A stretch of DNA of 64,000 nt from Sphingobium sp. BYY-5 (GCF_022758885.1 NZ_JALEBH010000001.1:2449501-2513500); one strand, 5' to 3'; counted from the stretch's first letter, positions 45,705-54,688 are shown. Numbers and translations: made by a program. Notes: generated by a model from the letters alone, not told the origin.

Positions 45705-45736
45705 GGGAGGCCGGGCGCACCGGCCTCCCGTCTTTT
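45705..45736 (+). terminator. Rho-independent terminator of groESL
   Basis: Stem GGGAGGCCGG/CCGGCCTCCC, loop GCGCA, then GTCTTTT. It starts six bases after the groEL stop. Confidence 0.9.
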
Positions 45737-45883
45737 CCGACATGCGCCTGTTCTCGATGTTTCGATAGCGCAGTTGCCGCGCAACTTCGACGCAGGTCGG
45801 ATTGCCTGTTTGTGCTTTAAGGAAGCGGCCCAATTGGACGTTAGAGGTGAACTGGGCAGCCGCGTGGCGCCTTCAAGCGCCCG

Positions 45884-46483
45884 ATGGAGACGGTGACCTG
45901 GCAGGGCGCGCTGTACAGCCTGCAGGCTCAGTTGCGACTACCCGTCCATGTCGGAGCGCTGATCGCACTCGAGATGTCGGGGAACAGCCATTATGTCCGG
46001 TTCGCCAAAACCAAGGCGTATTTGTTCTCGCCGCTCAACGTCGCGCTGCCGCTCTGGTTCAGAACCCATTGGGGAGATGACGTGCGGCATGTCCGAACCA
46101 AGCTATTGCCTCCGGAACTCGGACTGACAGAGCAGCAGGCACCCGAGGGCTTTGCGTTGAAGACATCTGGCGTCGAACGCGCTGCCTCGGAATTGCTACA
46201 TCTCGCACCGAAGGAATTCGACCTGTTCGAGGCCGGGATGATCATCGAGAGCATGACCTCCATACGGCCAAAGCTCATGCAAAGCCTGCTGGAGCAATGC
46301 ACCTCGATCAAGGTGCGAAGGCTGTTCCTCCACCTTGCGGAGCGCGCCAACCTGCCGGTGGCGCGGCATCTTGATCTTGACCGGATCGATCTGGGGACGG
46401 GGGATCGCAGCCTCGTGCCGAACGGGCGCTATGTCGCAAAATATCAGCTTCTGCTTCCCAAGGAACTGGTCGATCGTGGCTGA
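45884..46483 (+). pseudogene. AbiEi-family antitoxin of a second AbiE pair, N terminus lost
   Basis: The 199 residues beginning METVTWQGALYSLQAQLRLPVHVGALIALEMSG and ending KYQLLLPKELVD match the C-terminal domain of the larger AbiEi family (AbiEi_3 type), with ERAASELLHLAPKEFDLFEAGMII and RRLFLHLAERANLPVARHLDL. In-frame upstream codons read RGAFKRP, the end of the expected winged helix, then meet a stop near 45855. The N-terminal DNA-binding part of about 50 residues is thus missing or frameshifted, so the gene may not repress. It overlaps the next gene. Confidence 0.78.
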
Positions 46484-46808
46484 GCCTTATGGCGACCAAG
46501 TTCGGCTGCTCCTCGATATTCTGGTGATGGCGGAACCGGCCTTCGCGCTTAAGGGCGGGACCGCCATCAACCTCTTCGAATGGAACCTGCCGCGCCTGTC
46601 GGCGGATATCGACCTTACCTATCTGCCAAACCACGACCGCAAGGAGTCGCTCGGTGCGATTGGCAAGGCGTTGGCGCGAATACCTGCCGGCTGTCCGAAA
46701 ATTGTACGTAAATTTCGGACACAAACTCCAGCCGTTCGCTGCCTGGAAGAACTCGGACCGCGCCGTCCATTCACATCCAGTCTTTTCCATGAATCCAGAT
46801 CGTGCTAA
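46476..46808 (+). pseudogene. AbiEii nucleotidyltransferase toxin, truncated at the recombination site
   Basis: GTG start overlapping the antitoxin gene. The first 71 residues have the nucleotidyltransferase motifs LKGGTAINLFEW and SADIDLTYLP of AbiEii. At base 46691 the frame enters the second resolvase-like palindrome and continues with unrelated residues (GCPKIVRKFRTQTPAVRC) to a stop. At least 200 C-terminal residues are lost, so the toxin is dead. The break coincides exactly with the palindrome. Confidence 0.85.
46692..46721. repeat. 30-bp palindrome resembling a serine-resolvase crossover site (copy 2)
   Basis: Half-sites TGTCCGAAAA and ATTTCGGACA around TTGTACGTAA. It differs from copy 1 at 36637 by four bases and lies in the same orientation, so recombination between them would excise about 10 kb. 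It cuts the second AbiEii gene. Confidence 0.7.
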
Positions 46809-46948
46809 TGATGCCCTTGGCAAATTCGTAAGTCTATGATTTAGCTGCGAAATCAACCGCTTAGCTGTCCAGCAATCAAGCTCTTCTGGCACCATTTTAC
46901 CCTTCCGATCATATTCGGTGATGGCCGATTTTCCAGTGCGAAAATCGC

Positions 46949-46970
46949 GGAAGGGAAACCGGTCCCTTCC
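46949..46970 (-). terminator. Hairpin after the beta-barrel gene
   Basis: GGAAGGGA/TCCCTTCC with a six-base loop, 20 bases beyond the reverse-strand stop at 46989, followed on the reverse strand by CGCGATTTT. Likely terminator for the ABC/beta-barrel operon. Confidence 0.5.
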
Positions 46971-46988
46971 CCATATATCGCCGATGCA

Positions 46989-47669
46989 TCAGCGACGGAT
47001 CGTCACGCCGATCGAAACCGAGTTTCGCGTTGCGCCATCGACATAGCGTCCACCGATAAGGTCGAGATCGACCGCCCCGCCCGCGACGGTCCAACGTAGA
47101 CCCGTCTGGCCGCCCACCTTGCCTTCGTCGCGCGTGAACGTCTCCACCATCAGGTTGAGGTCGCTCCTGATCGCAACCTCCGCCTGGGCGCCCAGGAACA
47201 GATCGTGGCGATCACCCGCGCGAGTCCATTGCCAGCCCGCGTTGAGATTGAACCGCAACCTGCCGCCCGCCGGAATCGTCACCGGCACGATGACGGATGC
47301 GGTCTCGAACCGGCTGCGATCGATGCCGTAGCCGACGCTGGCCGCTATGCCGATCCCGACACCGCGATCCTCCGAACGAAGCATCAGTTTCGGCGACAGG
47401 CCGATCAGCGTATCATCGGTTCGATCGGCCCAACTATGCGCAACGAACCCGCCCAGTTCCAGATTGGGCCAGGCCTTGCGCGTGCAGGCTGGAGCGCTGT
47501 TGATGAGACCGGCGTCACCACTCGATACTGTCACCCAGTTTTCGAGGTGGCAGGCGCCGGGCGTCTCGACCGCCGCATCATCGACGACATGTTCGCCACC
47601 GGCCGCGAAGGCTGGCCCCGCCACCAGCAACGCCAGCAGCAGGGCCGTCGCCCCGTTCACCAACCGCAT
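46989..47669 (-). CDS. Secreted beta-barrel-like hypothetical protein
   Basis: A 226-residue protein with a signal peptide (MRLVNGATALLLALLVAGPAFA). The mature part has alternating-residue strands (LELGGFVAHSWA, VGIGIAASVGYG, RLRFNLNAGWQWT, DLFLGAQAEVAIR, NSVSIGVTIRR), as expected for a small outer-membrane barrel. Its start overlaps the ABC ATPase stop by four bases (ATGA), so it is part of the transport operon and may help the substrate cross the outer membrane. Confidence 0.78.
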   Translation of the reverse strand: MRLVNGATALLLALLVAGPAFAAGGEHVVDDAAVETPGACHLENWVTVSSGDAGLINSAPACTRKAWPNLELGGFVAHSWADRTDDTLIGLSPKLMLRSEDRGVGIGIAASVGYGIDRSRFETASVIVPVTIPAGGRLRFNLNAGWQWTRAGDRHDLFLGAQAEVAIRSDLNLMVETFTRDEGKVGGQTGLRWTVAGGAVDLDLIGGRYVDGATRNSVSIGVTIRR

Positions 47670-48973
47670 CAGCTTGGATCGTCCAGGCTGAACTGGTCGG
47701 CATCCTCATGATAGGCAAAGATTTCGGCGTACCGGCCCCAATGCGTCACCGCATTCAGCGTCGCGGCGGCATAATCCGGCGACATATGATCCTCCAGCTC
47801 GTCACGAAAGCGCCGGGCGGGCGCCACATGGCTCGGACGTTCGTCGAGAATGCGGCGGATATGTTGCGTCAGCGGGACATGCGCCAGCAGCGCCTGCGCG
47901 AACAGCGCCTTGCGCGCGTCGACGTCCGCCTGCGCAAAGTGCCGCGCGGCGGGGGTCAGGCTGATATCGGCGCCGGTTAACTCGGCAAAGCGCATCAGTT
48001 GCAGGGTCTCTGCCATCGGGAAAAGTTCGTCGATCTCAAGCTGGAGCTGGTCGGCCAGGTCGGCCATGCTGGCGCGGCCGTCGAAGGGCGCGCCGTCCAC
48101 TTCCTCGATCAGCCCGGCGAGCGCATTGGTCGACACGACGGGAAGCACCATCGCAATGCCGGTGCCGGGAAACAGGCCTTCATTGACCGACGTCATGGGC
48201 GCGCGCGCCGTCATCCGCGCGTAAATATCGTCCACCAGCGCACGGAAAGCCGGGTCGAGCCGATCGCGCGGCTGCGGTAGATCAACCGTGATTTCCGCCG
48301 CCACCCGGCCCGGATTGGACGAGAAGACAAGGATGCGGTCGCACATCAGCACCGCTTCCTCGATATTGTGGGTGACGATCAGGATCGACTTGATCGGCAT
48401 CCGCCCCTCGCACCACAGGTCCAGCAGGTCGGTCCTGAGCGTCTCGGCCGTGAGCACGTCGAGCGCGGAAAAAGGCTCGTCCATCAGCAGCAGCGCAGGA
48501 TCGACGACGATCGCGCGGGCCAGGCCGACGCGCTGGCGCATCCCCCCCGACAATTCCTTGGGATAGGCATTTTCGAACCCGTCGAGGCCGATCAGGTCGA
48601 TCGCCGCAAGCGCGCGGGTGCGGCGTATTTCGGCCGGGACGCGCTGCGCCTCCAGCCCCAGTTCCACATTCTGGAGGACCGTGAGCCAGGGGAAGAGCGC
48701 GAAGGTCTGGAAGACCATGCTGACGCTTGGCTGCCGGCCCGCTTCATCGGGGATGAAGCGGATCTCGCCCTCGTCCGGGCGAAGCAGCCCGGCAATCGAA
48801 CGCAGCAGGGTCGACTTGCCCGACCCGGAGCGGCCGAGCAGACCGACAATCTCATTCTCATTGAGCGTCAGGTCGACATTGTCGAGGACGAGCATCTGGC
48901 CCTGGCCCTTGCCATAATGATGGCGGACGTTGGACAGTTCGACGATCGGGCGGATTTCTGCGAGGGTGGCCAT
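47669..48973 (-). CDS. ABC transporter ATP-binding protein, nitrate/taurine type with AAA-associated C-terminal domain
   Basis: A 434-residue protein. The ATPase domain has Walker A GRSGSGKST, the signature LSGGMRQRVGLARAI and Walker B ALLLMDEPFSAL, as in the NrtD/SsuB/TauB group. After about residue 265 comes a second domain (PMTSVNEGLFPGTGIAMVLP, LQLEIDELFPMAETLQLMRFAEL), the AAA-associated domain found only in some nitrate/bicarbonate-like ABC ATPases. A longer reading frame upstream is a shadow of the permease gene; ATG 48973 is right. It pairs with the double permease upstream. Confidence 0.92.
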   Translation of the reverse strand: MATLAEIRPIVELSNVRHHYGKGQGQMLVLDNVDLTLNENEIVGLLGRSGSGKSTLLRSIAGLLRPDEGEIRFIPDEAGRQPSVSMVFQTFALFPWLTVLQNVELGLEAQRVPAEIRRTRALAAIDLIGLDGFENAYPKELSGGMRQRVGLARAIVVDPALLLMDEPFSALDVLTAETLRTDLLDLWCEGRMPIKSILIVTHNIEEAVLMCDRILVFSSNPGRVAAEITVDLPQPRDRLDPAFRALVDDIYARMTARAPMTSVNEGLFPGTGIAMVLPVVSTNALAGLIEEVDGAPFDGRASMADLADQLQLEIDELFPMAETLQLMRFAELTGADISLTPAARHFAQADVDARKALFAQALLAHVPLTQHIRRILDERPSHVAPARRFRDELEDHMSPDYAAATLNAVTHWGRYAEIFAYHEDADQFSLDDPS

Positions 48974-49002
48974 GATCGAGGCTCCTTTCGATTCCAATGA
49001 TG

Positions 49003-50751
49003 TCAGGCGAGGCGCAGGCGGCGCTCGGCGAAGGTATAGAGCGGCCGCCACAGCAACCGGTTGAAGGCGATCACGAAAAGCGACATGACCGCGATGCCCA
49101 GTGCGACGCGGGGATAATCGCCCGCGGCGGTGGCCTTCGCGATGAAGGCGCCCAGGCCCGATGCCTCCAGCCGCGCATTGCCCCAGGACACGGCTTCCGC
49201 GACGATGCTGGCGTTCCACGAACCGCCCGACGCCGTCAGCGCGCCGGTGACATAATAGGGGAACACCCCCGGCAGGGCGACCTGCCGCCACCATTGCCAG
49301 CCCTTGACCCCGAACATGTCGGCGGCCTCGCGCAGGTCGGTGGGAATGGCGCTGGCGCCCGCGATGACGTTGAACAGGATATACCATTGGGTGCCCAGGA
49401 TCATCAGCGGCGACAACCAGACGTCGGGGCTGAGCTTCCAATGGACGATGGCGATCACCGCGAAGGGAAACAGCACGTTGGCGGGGAAGGCGGCGAGGAA
49501 CTGCGCGACCGGCTGCAACCGTTCGGCCCATTTCGGTCGCAGTCCGATCCACACGCCGATCGGCACCCAGATCAGGCTGGCGAGAGCGATCAGCACCAGA
49601 ACCCGCAGCATCGTCACACAAGCGAGGCCGAGGACGCTGAGCGCATCACCCCAGCTCAATGTCCGCGCCACATAGGCGATGATGGTCCAGCCGGCGAACA
49701 GCACGGCCACCCCGATGAGCGCCGTCCAGATCGCATTTCCGATCCGCCCGGCTTGCCAATCGCGCTTCGGCGCAGCCCGCTCCCTAGGGCCGCGATCAAG
49801 CGTCAGCAGCAACCGGCCAAGACCAGCGACAGGCGCGAACAGCAGGGGCAGCAGACGGGTGCGACGGAACAGATCAAACGCCCAGGAGCGTGGCCGCTCG
49901 CTGCTCGCCGTCTGTTCGAAGCGGAAACGGTCGGCCCAGGCCACCACCGGCCGGAAGACGAGCTGGTCGTAGAGCAGGATCACCACCGCCATCGCGCCCA
50001 CCGCCCAGCCGATCGCCGCGAAATCCTCCCGCGCGATGGCCAGCGCAAGCCAGGAGCCGATGCCCGGCAGCGTGACCGTGGTGTTGCCGACCGTGATCGC
50101 CTCCGACGCAACGACAAAGAACCAGCCGCCCGACATCGACATCATCATGTTCCAGACGAGCGCGGGGGTCGCGAACGGCAGGTCGAGCCGCAGGAAACGG
50201 CGTACCGGCGACAGTCCGAAGCCGCGCGACACCTCGTCCAGGTCGGACGGGATCGAACGCAGCGACTGGTAGAAGCTGAACGCCATATTCCATGCCTGGC
50301 TGGTGAAGATCGCGAACACCGCCGCCAATTCGACGCCCAGGATTCGCCCCGGAAACAGGCCCATGAAGAAGGTGACGGTGAAGGTCAGGAAGCCGAGGAT
50401 CGGCACCGATTGCAGGATGTCGAGCGCAGGCACGATGATCTGGCTCGCGCGCCGGCTCCTGGCGGCCAGTGTTGCAATGACGAGCGTGAAGACGAGCGAT
50501 ACGAACAGCGCCGCGAACATCCGCAGCGTGGTGCGCAGGGCATAATAGGGCAAATAGGCGGGATCGAGCGTGACCGGCTCGATGCGCAGACGCGACAGAG
50601 GCTCGGCGATCCCCTCCGCGCCGCGGAAGACGAACATGGCAAGCGCCGTCAGCAAAACGAACGCGACAGCATCCGCCCGGTTCGGCGCGGTCAGGCGGAA
50701 CATGCGCGAGAAAGGGCGCACGCCCCTGGCAATGGGGGTCATTTTTTTCAT
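49003..50751 (-). CDS. ABC transporter permease, two fused membrane domains
   Basis: A 582-residue inner-membrane protein containing two BPD_transp_1 domains in tandem. The first has the EAA-like loop SIPSDLDEVSRGFGLSPVRRFLRLDLPFATPALVWN near residue 195; the second has AIPTDLREAADMFGVKGWQWWRQVALPGVFPYYV near 480. Each half has about five or six helices. Fusion makes a single protein replace the usual homodimer. The substrate is unknown: SsuC/NrtB/TauC homologues carry nitrate, sulfonates or pyrimidine precursors. No periplasmic binding protein gene is adjacent. Confidence 0.93.
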   Translation of the reverse strand: MKKMTPIARGVRPFSRMFRLTAPNRADAVAFVLLTALAMFVFRGAEGIAEPLSRLRIEPVTLDPAYLPYYALRTTLRMFAALFVSLVFTLVIATLAARSRRASQIIVPALDILQSVPILGFLTFTVTFFMGLFPGRILGVELAAVFAIFTSQAWNMAFSFYQSLRSIPSDLDEVSRGFGLSPVRRFLRLDLPFATPALVWNMMMSMSGGWFFVVASEAITVGNTTVTLPGIGSWLALAIAREDFAAIGWAVGAMAVVILLYDQLVFRPVVAWADRFRFEQTASSERPRSWAFDLFRRTRLLPLLFAPVAGLGRLLLTLDRGPRERAAPKRDWQAGRIGNAIWTALIGVAVLFAGWTIIAYVARTLSWGDALSVLGLACVTMLRVLVLIALASLIWVPIGVWIGLRPKWAERLQPVAQFLAAFPANVLFPFAVIAIVHWKLSPDVWLSPLMILGTQWYILFNVIAGASAIPTDLREAADMFGVKGWQWWRQVALPGVFPYYVTGALTASGGSWNASIVAEAVSWGNARLEASGLGAFIAKATAAGDYPRVALGIAVMSLFVIAFNRLLWRPLYTFAERRLRLA

Positions 50752-50975
50752 GTCTCACCTCATCGGACGCCGCCTGGCGACACCCCGAAGCGAGACTGAT
50801 GCGATCAGGCTCGGCCAGGTGCCTCCGGCGGCGTGGACAATCGACTACTGTCGCTTGGCATGGTTTGGTTGCTTTCCTGATCGCCGGCAAATCTTGCCGA
50901 CGGGCGGCGGATGCCCCCACCACGCGACAATGTCAATCGAAGCCCGGCGCACTATACCAAAGTATCGCTGCCCTA

Positions 50976-51611
50976 TTACCGCCCCGAAGCGATCAGGTCG
51001 AATATCCGGACCAGTTGCGGCAGCGATGTCGCGCCCATCTTGAGCATCACCTGTCGCCGTCTCACCTTGACGGTGATCTCGCTTACATGGAGCAATCCGG
51101 CGATCTGCTTGTTGAGCAGGCCCTTGACCACCAGTTCCATGACCGCATCTTCGCCGGGCGTCAGGGTGCGATGCCGGGCCTGCAACGCCGTGACGTCACG
51201 CTCGGCCGCGCGGCGCAGCCTGTCGCGTCCGATCCCGCTGTGAATCGCATCGATCAATGCCTGATCGTCGAACGGCTTCATGAGGAACTCGATCGCCCCG
51301 TCCTTCATCGCCCGCACCGACATCGGAACGTCGCCATGTCCGGTGATGAAGATCACCGGAAGGCTGATTCCGAGCGAAACCATCTGCCGCTGAAAATCGA
51401 GTCCGCTCTGTCCCGGCATACGAACGTCGAGAATCAGGCATCCCGGCGCGTCCGGAATATCCTTTTCGAGAAAGGCCCCTGTCGAAGCGAAGGATCGCGC
51501 CTCAAGTCCCACCGAGGCAAGCAGATCTTCAAGCGCCAGGCGCACCGACACATCGTCATCGATGATGTGAACGACCGGCGGCGTTTCTTCGGGATCGATC
51601 GCAATATTCAT
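50976..51611 (-). CDS. FixJ/NarL-type response regulator
   Basis: A 211-residue regulator. The receiver domain has VVHIIDDDVSVRLALEDLL, phosphoacceptor D62 (LILDVRMPGQSG) and K in FLMKPFDDQ. The LuxR-type HTH is near the end (LTPGEDAVMELVVKGLLNKQIAGLLHVSEITVKVRRRQVM). This is the FixJ/TodT arrangement. It overlaps the kinase stop by four bases. It lies 225 bases upstream of the ABC permease gene on the same strand, so it may control the transporter. Confidence 0.94.
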   Translation of the reverse strand: MNIAIDPEETPPVVHIIDDDVSVRLALEDLLASVGLEARSFASTGAFLEKDIPDAPGCLILDVRMPGQSGLDFQRQMVSLGISLPVIFITGHGDVPMSVRAMKDGAIEFLMKPFDDQALIDAIHSGIGRDRLRRAAERDVTALQARHRTLTPGEDAVMELVVKGLLNKQIAGLLHVSEITVKVRRRQVMLKMGATSLPQLVRIFDLIASGR

Positions 51612-52636
51612 GATTCGGTCCGTACCGGCAGGCTGATGTGGATTTCCAGCCCGACCGGCTCGGAAAGGCGCGCCTGGATCGTGCCGCCATGGTCCTCGAC
51701 GATCGTCCGGCAGATCGCCAGGCCCATGCCGATGCCCTCCTTCTTGGTTGTCCAGAATGCATCGAACAGAAAGGGGAGATTCTCTTCCACCGCGCCAATG
51801 CCATCATCCTTCACGCATAATCGCACCGCAGCGCCATCCCGCCATGTGCGAAGGTCGAGCGAACGACGGGACGCCGGCAGATCCGCCATCGCCTCCACGG
51901 CATTGAGGGTCAGATTGCCAAGCACCTGCTGGAGCTGGACGGCGTCTCCCAGGATCAGAGGAAGGTCTTCCGCCAGATCCAGACGAAGTGCGATTCCGTT
52001 TCGATCGATCTCGCTCCGCGCAAGCGCCACCGATTCGATCACCAGCTCATTGAGCGACATCTCTCTCTTTTGGGCGACCTCGCCGCGGATATGCTGCCTG
52101 ACGCGGGCGACCACCTTGCCCGCCCGGTCGGCGTCGTCGACAATCCGGCCGGCCGCCAGCCGCGCCCTGTCGAGATTGGGCGGATGGGCCGCCAGCCAGC
52201 GCAGACAGGCGTTGCCGCTGGTTGCGATCGCCGAAAGCGGTTGATTGACTTCATGCGCAATCGATGCCGCCAATTCACCCAGGCTGTTGACGCGCGCGAT
52301 GCGGATGAGTTGGGCGCGGGCTTCATGCGCAGCGCCCTCGGCAGCGATCATCCTGAGCCCCAGCCATGTCGTGATGGCGATGGCGACGATACTGATGCCG
52401 GAATTGATTAAACCGGCGTCGTGGGAACCGGTCTTGGTGAGCGCGGCGCTGCACAGCGTCAGGGCGATGCAGATCATCGACAATATTATCACGCCACGTC
52501 GCCGAAACCGGCCGATCGCGACCAGGATCACCGCAATGTAGAATACGGCCGTTGCGATCTCCAGATCGGTGATCGTGTCAAAAACGAACACCAAACCGGT
52601 CAGCACCGCGATGATCGATGCGTATCCAATCCGCAT
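51608..52636 (-). CDS. Membrane sensor histidine kinase (HPK4-like)
   Basis: A 342-residue kinase. Three to four transmembrane helices occupy residues 1-95, without a large periplasmic domain, so sensing is probably in the membrane. The H box is LGELAASIAHEVNQPLSAIATSG (H128), followed by N box GNLTLNAVEAMADLP and G box GIGMGLAICRTIVEDHGG. The H-box type matches FixL/TodS-like kinases. The ATG at 52636 fits; an earlier in-frame start at 52657 is possible. It forms a pair with the downstream regulator. Confidence 0.93.
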   Translation of the reverse strand: MRIGYASIIAVLTGLVFVFDTITDLEIATAVFYIAVILVAIGRFRRRGVIILSMICIALTLCSAALTKTGSHDAGLINSGISIVAIAITTWLGLRMIAAEGAAHEARAQLIRIARVNSLGELAASIAHEVNQPLSAIATSGNACLRWLAAHPPNLDRARLAAGRIVDDADRAGKVVARVRQHIRGEVAQKREMSLNELVIESVALARSEIDRNGIALRLDLAEDLPLILGDAVQLQQVLGNLTLNAVEAMADLPASRRSLDLRTWRDGAAVRLCVKDDGIGAVEENLPFLFDAFWTTKKEGIGMGLAICRTIVEDHGGTIQARLSEPVGLEIHISLPVRTES

Positions 52637-52738
52637 TCCAATCCCCTTCTGGCCCAAGGGATATAAGCATTAGCTCAACTGCGCCACCAGCGCAGCGACC
52701 ATCGATTATCCGGGATATGCGCTTCCGACGCGCAGGCC

Positions 52739-52766
52739 TTTTCCTCTCTTCGACAAGAGAGGAAAA
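52739..52766. repeat. Perfect inverted repeat upstream of the histidine kinase gene
   Basis: TTTTCCTCTCTT and AAGAGAGGAAAA with the loop CGAC, a 12-bp perfect stem. There is no T-run after the stem on either strand, so it is not a standard terminator. It lies 103 bases upstream of the kinase start and 104 bases after the stop of the AlpA-like gene. Confidence 0.6.
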
Positions 52767-52869
52767 ATGGCGGAGACGGAGGGATACATTAAGATCAACA
52801 TAGTGAACTGAAATATCATGATATTCTTTTTGCCTTAGACAGCCGATGCCCCCAAGGATGCCCCCGATC

Positions 52870-53139
52870 TCAGCGGTCATTGGCACCTCCCGCGATGCAG
52901 TTGGCAATCCACGCTTCGACGTCGGATTCGAGCCATCCAACGGCCCGCTGGCTCAACTGATGCGGCCGCGGGAACTCTGAGCTCTGGATCTTGCGGTATA
53001 TGGTCGCTCGGCTCAGCCCCGTCCTTGCCTTGACCGCAGGCAGCCGAAGGATCGCCATGGGGGCACGCCCACCGAAAACGTACATCTCGCGTGCGGGCTG
53101 TTGTTCATCTGCTTGTATGATATGGGGGGTCTTAGCCAT
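52870..53139 (-). CDS. AlpA-family/excisionase-like regulator
   Basis: An 89-residue protein with a short N-terminal tail and an AlpA-type HTH: ILRLPAVKARTGLSRATIYRKIQSSEFPRPHQLSQRAVGWLESDVEAWIANCI. Such proteins control prophage or integrative-element excision. GGAGG lies before the ATG at 53139. It is downstream of a MerR-like gene on the same strand. Confidence 0.88.
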   Translation of the reverse strand: MAKTPHIIQADEQQPAREMYVFGGRAPMAILRLPAVKARTGLSRATIYRKIQSSEFPRPHQLSQRAVGWLESDVEAWIANCIAGGANDR

Positions 53140-53218
53140 ATGTTCCTCCAGGATCGATTGTGGTGAGGGTCGGGACGATGTTGACGCATCCCCCGACCCG
53201 CTTCGTTTATGGTGTCTG

Positions 53219-53902
53219 CTAACGCATCCAGATCGGCCTGATGATGCGCGACAGATTGATCATGATGTAGCTCCGCATATGCTCCGGCCGAATGGATGCC
53301 AGCCCCAGATCTTCAGGAATTGCGATCAGTTCGTTGCCGGCATGGGTAAAGAGCCATCGCGTGTCGAAGTTGTCGAAAATGGCCGGGGTGAACAAATCGA
53401 GGTAAAGGGCAAAAGCCAGCTCGGCCTCTTCATCAAACCAGGGTTCGATTTCGAAAGCCTTCGGATAGATTTTGCCCTGACTTTCCAGCCAATCCTCGAA
53501 ACAGCTGAATGCAGTACCGGGGTTCTCTGTACCGGGGACAACAGATGCCCGAACCGGATAGCGGGCTCGCGCCCGGCGCACGGATGCGGCTTGGAACAGA
53601 ACCTCCTCGGTGATGTCAGGATGCTGGGAGCAAAATGCCAAAACGCTCCAGAGCAGTTGCGCGACCTGCTTGAGCCCGGCGGTCTGGACACCATAAAGCC
53701 CCAGTTCTTTCAACAGGGCAGCGATGTGGATCGCCTCGAAGCCGAAGCGCCGGTATTTGCCCTTGCCCAGACCTTCACTTTCGGCCGCGACCAGCAGGCC
53801 CTCCTTGGTCCAGTAGGCAAGCAGTTCACGATCCACCCCCGTGGCTTCAGCAATCTGCTGCCGGGTGTAACGTCCGTCGGTGTTGAAGAGGATAGAAACC
53901 AT
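53219..53902 (-). CDS. MerR-like HTH protein, uncharacterised
   Basis: A 227-residue protein. The N-terminal part resembles a MerR HTH (RYTRQQIAEATGVDRELLAYWTKEGLLVAAESEG...YRRFGFEAIHIAALLKELGLYG). The C-terminal 130 residues (IEPWFDEEAELAFALYLDLFTPAIFDNFDTRWLFTHAGNELIAIPEDLGL) have no family I recognise. It is probably a mobile-element regulator of sphingomonads. Confidence 0.75.
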   Translation of the reverse strand: MVSILFNTDGRYTRQQIAEATGVDRELLAYWTKEGLLVAAESEGLGKGKYRRFGFEAIHIAALLKELGLYGVQTAGLKQVAQLLWSVLAFCSQHPDITEEVLFQAASVRRARARYPVRASVVPGTENPGTAFSCFEDWLESQGKIYPKAFEIEPWFDEEAELAFALYLDLFTPAIFDNFDTRWLFTHAGNELIAIPEDLGLASIRPEHMRSYIMINLSRIIRPIWMR

Positions 53903-54226
53903 GCCCCTGCGTAGAAGCGAATTTCCTACATGAAAAGGGAAATAATCCCTTTGTTTGAATTATTCTGAATCAATAGCTTAAGTAATAGACACCCCGTCCT
54001 TTCCTCTCGAACCAGGGCGGAGCAACCGATGCGGTCAATGACGGATAGATTGCTCCTGAGGGCAAAAGGCGAGCACAGCCGCTTCAGCACGCGCGAGTTC
54101 AGCTGCGATATCGTCGCGAATCCTGATGGCCACAGCGCAACGAACCTCACAAAGGACACAGCCGCGCGAACAGCCTGGTGTTTCGCGATATGCCGTCGTA
54201 CGGTCGGTTCCAATCATCCCCGCCTC
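53903..54226. other. Mostly non-coding stretch between regulators
   Basis: A 324-base interval of AT-richer sequence near 53930-53990 (possible promoter of the MerR-like gene). It includes one weak small frame, listed separately. No terminator was clear. Confidence 0.35.
54035..54217 (-). CDS. Possible small cysteine-containing protein
   Basis: A 60-residue frame just after the S24-like gene on the same strand. The product has two close Cys pairs (GCSRGCVLCEVRCAV) and a helical IRIRDDIAAELARAEAAVLAFCPQE. AGAGG lies five bases before the ATG. It could be a real co-transcribed gene, but no homology was recognised and a frame of this size can arise by chance. Confidence 0.35.
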   Translation of the reverse strand: MIGTDRTTAYRETPGCSRGCVLCEVRCAVAIRIRDDIAAELARAEAAVLAFCPQEQSIRH

Positions 54227-54688
54227 TCAGGCCCGTTCGGGTCGAAAGCCGATATTCATGATGCCGACCACCTTGCCGATGATCTTGCGCTGAAAACAGG
54301 CCGCACGCTCACCATCGGCGGCATAGGGACCGTCAGACCACCCGCCTGTGCGACCCATTCTGATCCACGCCTGGCGCTCTTTTAGAGACCGCGGCCGGTG
54401 ATAACTATGGACCCACCAAACCGCTCCGGCATGACCATCGCGAAGCGACAATTCCATGATCGCTCGTCTGCCCGATGACTCCCAGCGGATAAGGAACAGT
54501 TCGCCCGACATCGGGTTACGATCCTCTGTATCCACCGCAACCCATTCGCCTTCGTGCAGATGTGGTTCGCAGCTGTCGTCCTCAATCGGGAAGGCGATGC
54601 AGCTGTCCGGCAGCCGGTCATAGACGATGTAGGAACGCAGCCCTTCTTGCATCGCAAGAGGGCGTGGCGGTATGTCGGCAAAAGCCAT
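54227..54688 (-). CDS. S24/LexA-like peptidase domain protein
   Basis: A 153-residue protein. The segments MAFADIPPRPLAMQEGLRSYIVYDRLPDSCIAFPIEDDSCEPHLHEGEWVAVDTEDRNPMSGELFLIRW resemble the C-terminal S24 peptidase fold of LexA/CI repressors (SCEPHLHEGEWVAVD near the serine of a catalytic dyad). It lacks a DNA-binding domain of its own. Function is unknown; such proteins are common near sphingomonad mobile regions. GGAG lies before the ATG. It is divergent from a small ribbon-helix-helix gene with a shared palindromic operator. Confidence 0.72.
   Translation of the reverse strand: MAFADIPPRPLAMQEGLRSYIVYDRLPDSCIAFPIEDDSCEPHLHEGEWVAVDTEDRNPMSGELFLIRWESSGRRAIMELSLRDGHAGAVWWVHSYHRPRSLKERQAWIRMGRTGGWSDGPYAADGERAACFQRKIIGKVVGIMNIGFRPERA

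Noticed and set aside
48997..50799. A 600-codon plus-strand frame opposite the ABC permease
   Set aside because: The translation is rich in R, H, D and Q, with no hydrophobic core, as expected for the antisense of a membrane protein gene.
50752..50975. Possible riboswitch in the leader of the ABC permease gene (CGGGGTGTCGCC region)
   Set aside because: The order and spacing of motifs do not match the TPP riboswitch or any other class that I know; only an ordinary GC-rich hairpin is visible.
52739..52766. The 12-bp perfect hairpin as a rho-independent terminator
   Set aside because: The Ts are at the 5' side of the stem and As at the 3' side on both strands, so the required T-run is missing.
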